From: Mahella sp.
Lineage (GTDB): Bacteria; Bacillota; Clostridia; Mahellales; Mahellaceae
Length of the DNA stretch: 50,402 nucleotides
Direction of reading: 5' to 3'
Assembly (NCBI RefSeq): GCF_020054945.1
Contig: NZ_JAIHAU010000008.1
Location: forward strand, 1-50,402
A program made the position numbers and the translations under genes. The stretch's first letter is position 1. Each line of letters opens with the position of its first letter. Positions 25,191 to 35,122 of the stretch are shown here, piece after piece. Under the pieces are notes generated by a model. That model was not told where the DNA came from and made no database searches. It saw nothing but the letters and a program-made list of their open reading frames with translations.

Positions 25191-25412
25191 CTACTTAAAT
25201 TTCCCAATTATATAAAAAAGCAGCGACAGCACCGCGCTTATGACCAAACATGTCACTATGGGAAAGTACAGTGTAAAATTGCCGCGCCTTATCACTATAT
25301 CGCCGGGCAAACGGCGTATACCGGTTCTTCCGATAAGCCATATAAATCCGCCCACAATCAAAAACAGGAGGCCTACGGTTATTATAATCTTTCCCATCTG
25401 CTGCAGATTCAT
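25191..25412 (-). CDS. DUF2905 small membrane protein
   Basis: A 73-aa protein with two transmembrane helices (about residues 8-27 and 50-69) around the conserved cytoplasmic-type loop GRLPGDIVI-like segment ([15 protein letters not shown]). This is DUF2905, function unknown. It overlaps queH by ATGA and is commonly found between ruvB and queA in Clostridia. Confidence 0.85.
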   Translation of the reverse strand: MNLQQMGKIIITVGLLFLIVGGFIWLIGRTGIRRLPGDIVIRRGNFTLYFPIVTCLVISAVLSLLFYIIGKFK

Positions 25413-25963
25413 TTATAAAGTTCACCCTTTTTCTTGGGTATATACCGCTCCATTTCGCTGTATATACATCCACAATATTGCTGTCTGTACAGTCCCATGG
25501 CTTTGGATATCTCAACACCTTCTTTATAGCCTTCCCTGAAGTCCCGGTATAAAAAGGGCACGCCGTATTTCTCGCCGGCCTCGCGGCCTATCTCCTTCAC
25601 CCATTCATGCTTTTGATGCGGACTGACCAACATAGTGGTGGTAAACGCATCGAAGCCTCCGTTTCTGGCCACGCTGGCCGCTCTTTCCAATCTGGTGGCA
25701 TAGCACATCCGGCAGCGCATGCTTTCTCTAAATGCCGCATTGCGCAAAAATTCCACCAAGTTATACTCATCTATGGTTATAAGCTTAAGGCCTACGGCAT
25801 CAGCGAATTGCTGAGCGGTTTCCATACGCTTTTTATATTCCGTATATGGTTGTATATTGGGGTTAAAAAATAACCCGTACAGTTCTATATTATCATCTTG
25901 CTGCAATATTTTCGTCGGATATGTGGCACACGGCCCGCAGCACATATGCATTAAAAGTTTCAA
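25409..25963 (-). CDS. queH: Epoxyqueuosine reductase QueH
   Basis: A 184-aa Fe-S protein (formerly DUF208) that reduces epoxyqueuosine in tRNA to queuosine, a cobalamin-independent replacement for QueG. Conserved Cys are in MHMCCGPCATYP (residues 8, 9, 12), in MRCRMC and in QQYCGCIYSE, which together ligate the cluster and adjacent iron. The motif TTTMLVSPHQKH is typical. It starts 13 bases after ruvB and overlaps DUF2905. Confidence 0.92.
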   Translation of the reverse strand: MKLLMHMCCGPCATYPTKILQQDDNIELYGLFFNPNIQPYTEYKKRMETAQQFADAVGLKLITIDEYNLVEFLRNAAFRESMRCRMCYATRLERAASVARNGGFDAFTTTMLVSPHQKHEWVKEIGREAGEKYGVPFLYRDFREGYKEGVEISKAMGLYRQQYCGCIYSEMERYIPKKKGELYK

Positions 25964-25976
25964 ATCCTATATCACC

Positions 25977-26978
25977 TCATCTGTCTTCAAAGGGTATACC
26001 CATGTGTTCATAGGCCAAACGCGTAGCTACCCTGCCGCGCGGCGTGCGATCGATGAAACCCAGCTGCAACAGATATGGTTCATATACATCCTCTATTGTA
26101 TCGGCCTGTTCGTTTACCGCCGCCGACAGCGTATCCAAACCAACCGGTCCGCCTCCGAATTTGTCTATCATTATGCTCAATAGCTTTCTGTCTACCTCGT
26201 CCAATCCTAAATCATCTACTTCTAAAAGGTCCAATCCCGCTTTTGCCACAGCATAGTCTATCATGCCGTCGGCCTTTATCTGAGCATAATCCCTGACGCG
26301 TTTGAGCAGCCTGTTAGCCACCCTGGGCGTGCCCCTGGCCCGTCTGGCTATCTCACCGGCACCTTGTTCATCTATACCCGTTTTTAAAAGATAAGCCGAC
26401 CTCATAACTATCTCCTTGAGTTCGTCCACAGTATACATCTCAAGGCGGTTTATAACGCCGAAACGGTCGCGGAGCGGCGGTGTTAAAAGCCCCGCCCTTG
26501 TGGTAGCGCCTATAAGCGTAAAATGCGGCAGATCTATCCGCAGCGAACGCGCGCCCGGCCCCTTGCCTATGACTATATCCAACGCGTAATCCTCCATCGC
26601 GGGATACAGTATTTCCTCTACCGCCCTGTTGAGCCTATGTATCTCATCTATAAACAGCACATCGTACTCGGCCATATTTGTCAATATAGCCGCCAGATCG
26701 CCGGCGCGTTCTATAACAGGGCCCGATGTTATGCGTATGTTCACTCCCATCTCGTTGGCTATTATATTCGCCAATGTGGTCTTGCCCAGACCCGGCGGTC
26801 CGTACAGCAATACGTGATCCAATGCCTCATGGCGCTGCTTGGCAGCATCTATAAATATGCGCAGCTTTTCTTTGACGCTGTTCTGCCCTATATATTCGTT
26901 CAACGTCCTCGGCCTCAGGGCTGTCTCCAGCTCTATATCGTTTTGTCCAAGCTCCGCTGCTATTATCCTGTCTGGCAT
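25977..26978 (-). CDS. ruvB: Holliday junction branch migration helicase RuvB
   Basis: A 333-aa AAA+ motor that drives branch migration with RuvA. Walker [14 protein letters not shown], Walker [11 protein letters not shown], sensor 1 [10 protein letters not shown] and the C-terminal winged helix ([13 protein letters not shown]) are present. The ATG at 26978 has GGAGG five bases upstream; the ATG three bases earlier is an alternative, and the TTG at 26990 lies before the ribosome binding site. Third gene of ruvCAB. Confidence 0.97.
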   Translation of the reverse strand: MPDRIIAAELGQNDIELETALRPRTLNEYIGQNSVKEKLRIFIDAAKQRHEALDHVLLYGPPGLGKTTLANIIANEMGVNIRITSGPVIERAGDLAAILTNMAEYDVLFIDEIHRLNRAVEEILYPAMEDYALDIVIGKGPGARSLRIDLPHFTLIGATTRAGLLTPPLRDRFGVINRLEMYTVDELKEIVMRSAYLLKTGIDEQGAGEIARRARGTPRVANRLLKRVRDYAQIKADGMIDYAVAKAGLDLLEVDDLGLDEVDRKLLSIMIDKFGGGPVGLDTLSAAVNEQADTIEDVYEPYLLQLGFIDRTPRGRVATRLAYEHMGIPFEDR

Positions 26979-26990
26979 CATATCCTCCAA

Positions 26991-27575
26991 TCAAAAACGC
27001 CTAAGCGCCTCTTTAATTACCTCCTCCAAGCTCCGGCCGTCAGTAGTCACGCCTTCCAAAGCCCCGGCAGCTTCAGTCGGCGCATAGCCTAATGATATAA
27101 GGGCCTCTATGGCTTGTCCGTACATGCTGTCGCTTATCCGTTCAGCCGTATCGCTTGATTTTATTTCCCTGGGCATATGCAGCTTATCCTTGAGCTCCAT
27201 TATAATGCGCTGTGCCGTTTTAGAGCCTATGCCTTTGGCGCGGCTCAAGCTCTTGTCGTCGCTCTGAACTACGGCAAGCAGTATCTGCTCATAGGAAAGA
27301 GCATCCATTAATGCCAGGGCTCCTTTAGGGCCCACGCCCGATACCGATATGAGGTTCTCGAACAGGTCTACCTGTTGCTCCGAGGTAAATCCGAATAATG
27401 CCATATTGCCATCCCCTATATGCCAGTGAACATATAACCTCGTCCGGCTTTTGACATCAGGCATATCCGCCAATACTCTTGTGGTAGCATATACCTTAAA
27501 TCCAATACCGTTTACATCTATTATAACATAATTCGGGCTTTTATGCTCGATAAAACCCTCCAGATATGCTAACAT
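26991..27575 (-). CDS. ruvA: Holliday junction DNA-binding subunit RuvA
   Basis: A 194-aa protein: OB fold (residues 1-63, MLAYLEGFI), two helix-hairpin-helix motifs (VSGVGPKGALALMDAL, AKGIGSKTAQRIIMEL) and a C-terminal UBA-like domain that contacts RuvB. It forms the tetramer that holds the four-way junction. Its start overlaps ruvC by seven bases. Confidence 0.97.
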   Translation of the reverse strand: MLAYLEGFIEHKSPNYVIIDVNGIGFKVYATTRVLADMPDVKSRTRLYVHWHIGDGNMALFGFTSEQQVDLFENLISVSGVGPKGALALMDALSYEQILLAVVQSDDKSLSRAKGIGSKTAQRIIMELKDKLHMPREIKSSDTAERISDSMYGQAIEALISLGYAPTEAAGALEGVTTDGRSLEEVIKEALRRF

Positions 27576-28060
27576 ATATCCGCCGCTCCCATTGATTCAG
27601 AATAACAACAGCATATGGCCGCGGCTAAAGCATCGGCGGCATCATCCGGCTTTGGTATATCATCCATGCACAGCAACAATCTTACCATGCGCTGCACCTG
27701 CAGCTTTTGAGCCATTCCATACCCTGTTATACCCTGCTTTATCTGCAACGGCGTATATTCGTAAACCGGCACGGCATTGTTAGCCGCCGCCAATATAGCC
27801 ACCCCCCTGGCATGTCCTATGATCAATGCCGTTTTGGTATTTTTATTGAAAAATAACTCTTCTACAGCACACGCACGCGGTCCATAGCGTTCTATCAGCG
27901 CCGATACATCATCGTATATGTTTTTGAGCCGCTGTGGCAACGGCATGCCCGCCGGCGTGGTCACAATCCCATAATCGATGAGCTTTAATCTGTTCTTCTC
28001 ATAATCCACCGCTCCATAGCCCAATGTAGCCAAGCCCGGATCTATTCCTAATACAATCAT
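27569..28060 (-). CDS. ruvC: Holliday junction resolvase RuvC
   Basis: A 163-aa endonuclease. The catalytic acidic residues are in VLGIDPGLATLGYG (Asp7), AVEELFFNKN (Glu) and KPDDAADALAAAI (the DD pair). First gene of the ruvCAB-queH-DUF2905-queA run, with a 179-base intergenic space shared with divergent argG. Confidence 0.96.
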   Translation of the reverse strand: MIVLGIDPGLATLGYGAVDYEKNRLKLIDYGIVTTPAGMPLPQRLKNIYDDVSALIERYGPRACAVEELFFNKNTKTALIIGHARGVAILAAANNAVPVYEYTPLQIKQGITGYGMAQKLQVQRMVRLLLCMDDIPKPDDAADALAAAICCCYSESMGAADIC

Positions 28061-28174
28061 CTGACATCCTTCTTTACTTATGCTCTGTTTTGGAGTATAT
28101 TAATTCTGAAAACCTAACGTAGCAGTTGATGCTCTATGAACAATTATAGCAGAATAAAGGCAATTTGTACATTT

Positions 28175-28202
28175 AACATATTGCATAAATATGCAATATG
28201 TT
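28175..28202. promoter_or_regulatory. 13-bp perfect palindrome, candidate ArgR operator
   Basis: Arms 28175-28187 and 28190-28202 are exactly complementary with AA between. The core ATTGCATA-AA-TATGCAAT resembles the ARG box consensus (TNTGNATWWWWATNCANA). It covers the -35 and spacer of the argG promoter, a repressor position. ArgR is the expected binder; this assignment is inferred. Confidence 0.55.
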
Positions 28203-28209
28203 GTATAAT
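28181..28209 (+). promoter_or_regulatory. argGH promoter
   Basis: TTGCAT (28181-28186), 17-base spacer, perfect TATAAT (28204-28209), 31 bases before the argG ATG. The -35 is part of the palindrome. Confidence 0.7.
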
Positions 28210-28239
28210 TATTGACAACAACGATATGGAGGTAGAGAT

Positions 28240-29451
28240 ATGAGCAAGGAAAAAGTCATACTGGCATACTCGGGAGGATTGGATACGTCCATAATAATCC
28301 CATGGTTAAAGGAAAACTATGATTACGATGTAATAGCGGTGGCCGTTGATGTAGGCCAGGGCGAGGAATTGGAACCTTTAAATGAAAAGGCTATAAAAAC
28401 CGGAGCTAGCAAGATATACATAGAGGATCTGAAAAAAGAATTCGTGGAGGACTTCATATTCCCTACGCTGAAAGCCGGCGCAATATATGAGGGCAAATAT
28501 CTGCTGGGCACATCCATGGCACGTCCTCTCATAGCCAAACGCTTGGTAGAAATAGCCGAGGCTGAGGGCGCTAAGGCCATAGCTCATGGCGCCACAGGTA
28601 AAGGCAACGATCAGGTGCGCTTTGAGCTGACCATAAAGGCTCTCAACCCGCACATAAAGATAATAGCGCCATGGCGCATATGGGATATAAAATCCCGTGA
28701 TGAGGAGATCGAATACGCTCAAAAGCGCGGTATACCCGTACCGGTTACCAAGGAACATCCGTACAGCATGGACCGCAACCTCTGGCATCTCAGCCATGAA
28801 GGCGGCGATTTGGAAGACCCGTGGAATGAGCCTAAAGACGACGTATACCTTATAGTGACGCCGCCAAATAAAGCCCCCGACAAACCAACCTATGTGGAGA
28901 TAGGCTTTGAACAGGGCATACCCAAAACAATAAACGGCCAAGCCTACGATTCGGTCGGACTGATAGAGGAATTAAACCGCTTAGGCGCTCAAAACGGCGT
29001 CGGCATAACCGATATGGTGGAAAACCGCTTGGTAGGTATGAAATCGCGCGGCATATATGAAACGCCTGGTGGAACCATACTCTACCTTGCCCACAAGGAA
29101 TTGGAATCGCTTACCTTGGATCGTCAGACAGCTCATTACAAAGAGATGATAGCGGCAAAATTTGCGGAACTCGTCTATGACGGATGCTGGTATACGCCGC
29201 TTCGAGAGGCTTTGTCTGCTTTCGTCGATAGCACTCAGCAGACTGTTACAGGTACTGTGCGCATGAAGCTATACAAGGGCAACTGCTCTCCGGCCGGCGT
29301 AAAATCCGATTATTCTCTATACGATGTGGATCTGGCCACTTTTGGTGAGGAGGATGTGTATAATCAGAAGGACGCAGAGGGATTCATAAATTTATTCGGC
29401 CTACCGCTTAAGGTCAGGGCACTCATGATGGAAAGGAACAAGAAATCATGA
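28240..29451 (+). CDS. argG: Argininosuccinate synthase
   Basis: A 403-aa ligase that joins citrulline and aspartate using ATP. The N-type ATP pyrophosphatase loop AYSGGLDTS (residues 9-17) and [13 protein letters not shown] are intact, as is the Arg/Asp-binding [11 protein letters not shown]-like region. The ATG has GGAGG at good spacing. It overlaps argH by four bases (ATGA) and shares its promoter. It represents the last two steps of arginine synthesis with argH. Confidence 0.97.
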   Translation: MSKEKVILAYSGGLDTSIIIPWLKENYDYDVIAVAVDVGQGEELEPLNEKAIKTGASKIYIEDLKKEFVEDFIFPTLKAGAIYEGKYLLGTSMARPLIAKRLVEIAEAEGAKAIAHGATGKGNDQVRFELTIKALNPHIKIIAPWRIWDIKSRDEEIEYAQKRGIPVPVTKEHPYSMDRNLWHLSHEGGDLEDPWNEPKDDVYLIVTPPNKAPDKPTYVEIGFEQGIPKTINGQAYDSVGLIEELNRLGAQNGVGITDMVENRLVGMKSRGIYETPGGTILYLAHKELESLTLDRQTAHYKEMIAAKFAELVYDGCWYTPLREALSAFVDSTQQTVTGTVRMKLYKGNCSPAGVKSDYSLYDVDLATFGEEDVYNQKDAEGFINLFGLPLKVRALMMERNKKS

Positions 29452-30839
29452 AGCTATGGGGCGGCAGATTCGCCAAAGAAGCCGATCGAGCTATGGAGCG
29501 ATTCAACGCTTCCATAGCTTTCGACAAACGCCTTTACAGGCAGGATATAGAGGGCAGCATAGCGCATGCCGCTATGCTGGCCAAATGCGGCATAATAAGC
29601 GAGCAGGACGGACAAGCCATAATAGAAGGGCTTGAAAGCATATTAAATGATATAGAAAGCGGGCAATTAAAGATATCCGAAGATATCGAGGATATCCATA
29701 CATTCATAGAGCAACAGCTCACCGATCGCATAGGCGATGCAGGCCGGCGCCTGCACACTGCCCGCAGCCGCAATGATCAGATAGCGCTGGATATGCGCAT
29801 GTATATGAAAGAAGCTATACGCGAAATACAGCATTCGCTATTATCGCTCATGCAGGTCATAACAGATAAGGCACAGCATCATATCGATGCCATAATGCCA
29901 GGCTATACGCATATGCAGAGAGCTCAACCGGTAACGCTCGGGCACCACATGATGGCATACTTTCAAATGTTTAAGCGCGATTATGAGCGTCTGGACGATT
30001 GTTATAAGAGGACTGATATAATGCCTCTAGGTTCCGGTGCGCTGGCTACCAGCACCTATCCTGTTGACAGGGAATATGTGGCCCGGCAGCTCGGCTTCGA
30101 AGCCATATCGGAGAATAGCATGGATGCCGTATCGGACAGGGACTTTGCCATAGAATTTTGCTGCTGCGCGGCCATGATAGGTATGCACTTGAGCCGCTTT
30201 TGCGAAGAACTTGTATTATGGTCATCAGCCGAATTCAACTTCATAGAGATGGACGATGCGTTCAGCACGGGCAGCAGCATTATGCCCCAGAAAAAAAATC
30301 CCGACGTAGCCGAACTGATACGCGGCAAAACCGGTCGCTTATACGGAGATTTAACGTCGCTGCTCACCGTCATGAAAGGACTGCCTCTGGCCTATAATAA
30401 GGATATGCAAGAGGATAAAGAAGCCGTATTCGACACTGTGGACACATTGACAATATCCATTCCGATATTCAGCGCCATGCTGGATACCGTTTCATTTCAC
30501 GAAGATGTTATGTTGAAGGCCGCACAAGGCGGATTTACCAATGCCACCGACGCCGCCGACTATCTCGTCAAAAAAGGTATGCCCTTCCGCCAGGCTCATG
30601 AAGTGATAGGCCACCTTGTGGTCTATTGCCTGGATAACGGCAAGGACTTATCCAATTTGTCGTTGGAAGAATACAGACGTTTCTCAGACCTTTTTGATGA
30701 AGATGTCTTGCAAGCCATAGATTTGAATACCTGCGTGCAAAGCAGAAATGTCTATGGCGGGCCGGCACATCAGAGCCTGACCGCGGCCATAGACCATGCC
30801 AAAACATTTATACGCCAACATCAAAATAGCGATAATTGA
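29448..30839 (+). CDS. argH: Argininosuccinate lyase
   Basis: A 463-aa enzyme that splits argininosuccinate into arginine and fumarate. The superfamily signature [12 protein letters not shown] with the catalytic Ser loop, [13 protein letters not shown] and [16 protein letters not shown] with the His are present. The 3' end overlaps the polC 3' end by 19 bases, so the two converging transcripts are partly antisense. No terminator lies between them. Confidence 0.97.
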   Translation: MKLWGGRFAKEADRAMERFNASIAFDKRLYRQDIEGSIAHAAMLAKCGIISEQDGQAIIEGLESILNDIESGQLKISEDIEDIHTFIEQQLTDRIGDAGRRLHTARSRNDQIALDMRMYMKEAIREIQHSLLSLMQVITDKAQHHIDAIMPGYTHMQRAQPVTLGHHMMAYFQMFKRDYERLDDCYKRTDIMPLGSGALATSTYPVDREYVARQLGFEAISENSMDAVSDRDFAIEFCCCAAMIGMHLSRFCEELVLWSSAEFNFIEMDDAFSTGSSIMPQKKNPDVAELIRGKTGRLYGDLTSLLTVMKGLPLAYNKDMQEDKEAVFDTVDTLTISIPIFSAMLDTVSFHEDVMLKAAQGGFTNATDAADYLVKKGMPFRQAHEVIGHLVVYCLDNGKDLSNLSLEEYRRFSDLFDEDVLQAIDLNTCVQSRNVYGGPAHQSLTAAIDHAKTFIRQHQNSDN

Positions 30840-33800
30840 GCGGTTTCGGGCAATCCTTTAAGGCAGCCGTGACTTTTCATTATATCCACCGCTGTGCGGC
30901 TGACCTTAGCCCTTTCTTTTAAATCCTGTATAGATGTGAATTGCGCCTGCTGTCTGGCCGCAACTATATTACGGGCGGCATTCAATCCCACCCCTTGCAG
31001 AGCGGTGAAGGGCGGCAGTATACCGTTGTCGGTCACGACGAATTTATCGGCTTGAGATTTCGTTATATCGACTGGCAGCATGCGTATGCCGCGCGCATAC
31101 ATCTCCCGCGCCACTTCCAATATGGTTAACAGATTCTTCTCCTTAGCAGTGGCATTATTGCCCTTACGCTCTATCTCATACAAACTGTCCTGCACAGCAT
31201 GCGGGCCTTTGGACACGATATCGGCATCAAATTCATCGGCCCTTACTGTAAAATACGCGGCATAAAAGGCCTCCGGATAATACACCTTAAAATACGATAT
31301 GCGAAAGGCCATTATAACGTAAGCGACGGCATGTGCCTTTGGGAACATATATCTTATCTTTTTACAGGAATCTATAAACCATTGCGGTACACCTGCATCA
31401 TGCATAAGCTGCTCATCTTCAAGCTTCAAGCCATGACCCTTGCGCACGCTTTCCATGATCCTGAATGCCTGTCCCGGCTCCACTCCCATATGAATGAGAG
31501 AAAGCATTATATCATCGCGCGTCGCTATAACCTCCGACAATTTGGCTACACCCTGTTTTATAAGATCTTGAGCGTTATTTAACCACACATCGGTACCATG
31601 CGACAGGCCGCTTATTCTTATAAGCTCGGCAAACGTGGTCGGGCGGGTATCCACCAGCATTTGTCGTACAAATCTGGTGCCGAATTCCGGTATCCCTATA
31701 GTGCCCACCTCGCTGCCTATCTGTTCCGGCTTAACGCCAAGGGGTTCAGTGGAAGAAAATATCTTCATAATGGTTTTCTCCCCTATCGGTATACCCTTGG
31801 CATCTATCCCTGTTATATCCTCCAACATGCGTATAACCGTGGGATCGTCGTGTCCCAGTATATCCAGCTTGACTAATCGGCTACTTATGGAATGATAGTC
31901 GAAGTGCGTGGTTATGACGCCGGAATCTTTCTCATCAGCCGGATACTGTATCGGCGTAAAATCCAATATATCCTTGTCTTTAGGTACTACCATGACCCCG
32001 CCCGGATGCTGGCCGGTAGTGCGTTTGATACCGGTACAACTTTTTACCAGCCGGTTCACCTCGGCATTGTGAACCACAAGTCCTTTTTCTTCCAAATAAT
32101 TTTTAACAAAACCATAAGCCGTTTTATCGGCTATAGTAGCTATAGTACCGGCGCGGAATACATGGCCTTCTCCGAAAAGCTCTTCGGTATACTTGTGCGC
32201 TTTCGGCTGATATTCTCCCGAAAAGTTAAGGTCTATATCAGGGACCTTGTCCCCGTTAAATCCTAAAAAAACCTCAAACGGCGTATCATAGCCATCCTTT
32301 TTAAGCGGTTCGCCGCAAACCGGGCAGTCCTTATCCGGCAGATCCGCCCCACAAGCATACTCATCCACATCTATATCAAAATCGCTGTAATGGCAGCGAG
32401 GGCATACATAATGCGGTGGCAGAGGATTAACCTCAGTTATACCGCACATCGTAGCTACAAACGACGAACCCACCGAGCCTCTTGAGCCTACCAGATAACC
32501 GTCCTCCAACGATTTTTTAACCAATTTTTGAGCTATAAGGTATAATACCGAAAACCCATTCGTTATGATAGCATTTAACTCCTTATCCAGCCTTTGCTTG
32601 ACGATAGGCGGCAGAGGATCGCCGTATATAGCCGCAGCATTGCTTAGGGCCATATCCTGTATCTCCTCCTCCGCCCTATCTATATGGGGCGGATAAAATT
32701 CATCGGGTATGGGTTTTACGAATTCTATCATCGATGCTATTGCATCGGGATTGTTTATAACCACTTCGCGGCATGCATCATCGCCAAGGTACTTAAACTC
32801 TTCAAGCATCTCATCGGTGGTCTTGAAGTACAACGGTGGCTGGTTATCGGCGTCGGAAAATCCCTGACCATGCATGAGTATGCGCCGGAAATACTCATCA
32901 TGCGGATCCAGAAAATGCACGTCGCCCGTAGCAACGACCGGCTTATCGAATAATTTACCCAGCTCGTATATGCGCTTATTTATATCCATAAGCTGTTGCC
33001 TGTCAGCCACCTTGCCTTCTTTTATCAGATGAGCGGCATTATCCAGCGGTTGTATTTCCAGATAGTCATAAAACGCTACTATATCTTTTATAGCCGAATC
33101 GGCAGCCGACTTAATGAGCGCCTGATACAATTCCCCCGCATCGCACCCCGAGCCTATAATAAGATTGTCCCTGTATTGTGCCAGAACGCTCTTGGGTATA
33201 CGCGGTTTTCTGTAAAAGTAATCTATATGCGATACCGATATGAGTTTATATAAATTCTTTAAACCATCTTGATTTTTTACCAGTATAACGGCATGATACA
33301 ACTCGGAATTATTGGATATGCTGTTGCCAAATACCCTATTCAGGTCGCTTAAGGATCGGCAACCCATTTCAGTCAGCTTATCCATGCATCTGAATAATAT
33401 CTCCGCTGCCGTACGGGCATCATCCACCGCACGGTGATGATTATTCATATCTATATGCAGATAATGAGCCAACGTATCCAGCTTGTAATGCTTGAGCCCT
33501 TTAAATAATTGCCTGGACAATGTTAATGTATCCAAAACCGGATTAGCAAATTTTAAATTATACTTCTGACCATGCTGCCGTATAAAGCCCATATCGAACT
33601 GGGCGTTATGCGCTACCAACACGGCCCCCCCTGCGAATTCCATGAAACGTTGCAAAACGTCGGCTTCATCAGGGGCATTGGCCACCATATCATCAGTGAT
33701 GCCGGTTAGATTGACTATGTTCAGCGGTATGGGCACGTGAGGGTTTATGAAACTGCTAAATTCATCTACATACTTGCCGTCTTTTATTTTGACAGCCCCT

Positions 33801-35104
33801 ATTTCTATTATTTTATCGACACCGGCATTTAACCCAGTGGTCTCTATATCCAGCACCACCATATCGCTGTTTATAGGTCTATCGTCGGCATCCGTAACCA
33901 TAGCGACGCAGTCGTCGACCACATAGGCTTCCACGCCGTATATGATATTTACGCCGTACTCGCGGCCCGCCTCATAAGCCTCAGGAAAGGCTTGTACTAC
34001 ACCATGATCGGTTATGGCTACAGCTTTATGCTGCCAATAAGCCGCTCTCTTCACCATGTCCGCCGCCTTGCTTACCGCATCCATAGCGCTCATCTGCGTG
34101 TGCAGATGCAGTTCCACCCGTTTGTCCGGACATGTATCCCGACGTATCGGCGCAGGTACCTGGATTATATCTATAGCCATCACTACTAAATCCCGCTGAT
34201 ATTTATCGTATTGGCAGTCGCCGCGCACTTTCACGTATAAGCCGGTCTTTAATGCATCCAATAAAGCCATCGCCTTTTGTGTATCGGCAAACAATTTTAC
34301 AGTAATAGAACCTGTATGATCGGTGATATCGAAGGTTATTATCTTTTTGCCGTTCTTGGTATCCCTTACGCTTATATCTATAACCTCACCCTCTATGGTA
34401 ACACGTCCGGAGTCTTCGGCCACAGAGCTTATAGGCTGGCTGTCTTTCGAAATAGGCGAGCCGTACAATATACAAGGTTTTTTATTGTTATCTTCCAATA
34501 AAGTAGATTTTTCTCTGTCATTGGAGTTCTTTACCATTTCAAGCAGAATTTCATCTTCGAGCTGATCCCTCTCCTGTTCGACCTGAGCGCGCCACGCCGC
34601 GGCTTCCATAGCATTATCGTTTATTTCGACGCGCACCTTATTGCCTGTGCGTTGCTCGAATAATTCACTCAACGCCCTATCTATGCCCTTCTTATATAAC
34701 ACAGGCACTATATGCTCATCACCTATATTCAAAGTAAAAACACCCGCTGTCTCATCCAAGTTATATGAGGCAGTCGTAAGCCAGCCCTTGCATAGAGGTT
34801 CTATATCTATCATCAGCCGCTGCATCTCATCCCAAATATCGTCTATCGACACTTTCTCGGTAAAAGCCTGCGGTATAATCTTTATATTGACAGTTGTAAG
34901 CGACGGCACAACAGACAGCATGGCATTTTCCACATCGCTTATATAAGCTTCAGCTATGCTGTCTTTTGAGAATACCTCTATAGTCCACTGGGATTTCTTT
35001 CGATTGACCATTATTTTATTCAGTGTAACACGAGAAAAAAAATCATTCAGTTTTTGTGCTGTATCTTTATCTGGAAACTTATCTAACGGTAATGGCTGTA
35101 TCAT
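30821..35104 (-). CDS. polC: DNA polymerase III PolC-type alpha subunit
   Basis: A 1427-aa replicative polymerase of low-GC Gram-positives. Domains: N-terminal region (1-230), OB fold (about 235-315), PHP (from 330, VELHLHTQMSAMDA) interrupted by the DEDDh proofreading exonuclease (from about 414, VVLDIETTGLNAG, ending with HRAVDDARTAAEI). A four-Cys zinc module follows (CPRCHYSDF and CPVCGEPL), then the palm motif VPDIDLNFSGEYQ. It is the last gene in the rpsB-side run and lies 18 bases after ispG. Confidence 0.98.
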   Translation of the reverse strand: MIQPLPLDKFPDKDTAQKLNDFFSRVTLNKIMVNRKKSQWTIEVFSKDSIAEAYISDVENAMLSVVPSLTTVNIKIIPQAFTEKVSIDDIWDEMQRLMIDIEPLCKGWLTTASYNLDETAGVFTLNIGDEHIVPVLYKKGIDRALSELFEQRTGNKVRVEINDNAMEAAAWRAQVEQERDQLEDEILLEMVKNSNDREKSTLLEDNNKKPCILYGSPISKDSQPISSVAEDSGRVTIEGEVIDISVRDTKNGKKIITFDITDHTGSITVKLFADTQKAMALLDALKTGLYVKVRGDCQYDKYQRDLVVMAIDIIQVPAPIRRDTCPDKRVELHLHTQMSAMDAVSKAADMVKRAAYWQHKAVAITDHGVVQAFPEAYEAGREYGVNIIYGVEAYVVDDCVAMVTDADDRPINSDMVVLDIETTGLNAGVDKIIEIGAVKIKDGKYVDEFSSFINPHVPIPLNIVNLTGITDDMVANAPDEADVLQRFMEFAGGAVLVAHNAQFDMGFIRQHGQKYNLKFANPVLDTLTLSRQLFKGLKHYKLDTLAHYLHIDMNNHHRAVDDARTAAEILFRCMDKLTEMGCRSLSDLNRVFGNSISNNSELYHAVILVKNQDGLKNLYKLISVSHIDYFYRKPRIPKSVLAQYRDNLIIGSGCDAGELYQALIKSAADSAIKDIVAFYDYLEIQPLDNAAHLIKEGKVADRQQLMDINKRIYELGKLFDKPVVATGDVHFLDPHDEYFRRILMHGQGFSDADNQPPLYFKTTDEMLEEFKYLGDDACREVVINNPDAIASMIEFVKPIPDEFYPPHIDRAEEEIQDMALSNAAAIYGDPLPPIVKQRLDKELNAIITNGFSVLYLIAQKLVKKSLEDGYLVGSRGSVGSSFVATMCGITEVNPLPPHYVCPRCHYSDFDIDVDEYACGADLPDKDCPVCGEPLKKDGYDTPFEVFLGFNGDKVPDIDLNFSGEYQPKAHKYTEELFGEGHVFRAGTIATIADKTAYGFVKNYLEEKGLVVHNAEVNRLVKSCTGIKRTTGQHPGGVMVVPKDKDILDFTPIQYPADEKDSGVITTHFDYHSISSRLVKLDILGHDDPTVIRMLEDITGIDAKGIPIGEKTIMKIFSSTEPLGVKPEQIGSEVGTIGIPEFGTRFVRQMLVDTRPTTFAELIRISGLSHGTDVWLNNAQDLIKQGVAKLSEVIATRDDIMLSLIHMGVEPGQAFRIMESVRKGHGLKLEDEQLMHDAGVPQWFIDSCKKIRYMFPKAHAVAYVIMAFRISYFKVYYPEAFYAAYFTVRADEFDADIVSKGPHAVQDSLYEIERKGNNATAKEKNLLTILEVAREMYARGIRMLPVDITKSQADKFVVTDNGILPPFTALQGVGLNAARNIVAARQQAQFTSIQDLKERAKVSRTAVDIMKSHGCLKGLPETAQLSLF

Positions 35105-35122
35105 AGGTTCGTCCTCTCCAAG

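Noticed and set aside
26523-27092. 189-codon open frame antisense to ruvB and ruvA
   Set aside because: Shadow frame; no ribosome binding site and no similarity.
28061-28239. T-box or arginine riboswitch before argG
   Set aside because: The leader after the promoter is only about 25 bases, too short for such an RNA; control by the palindrome is enough.
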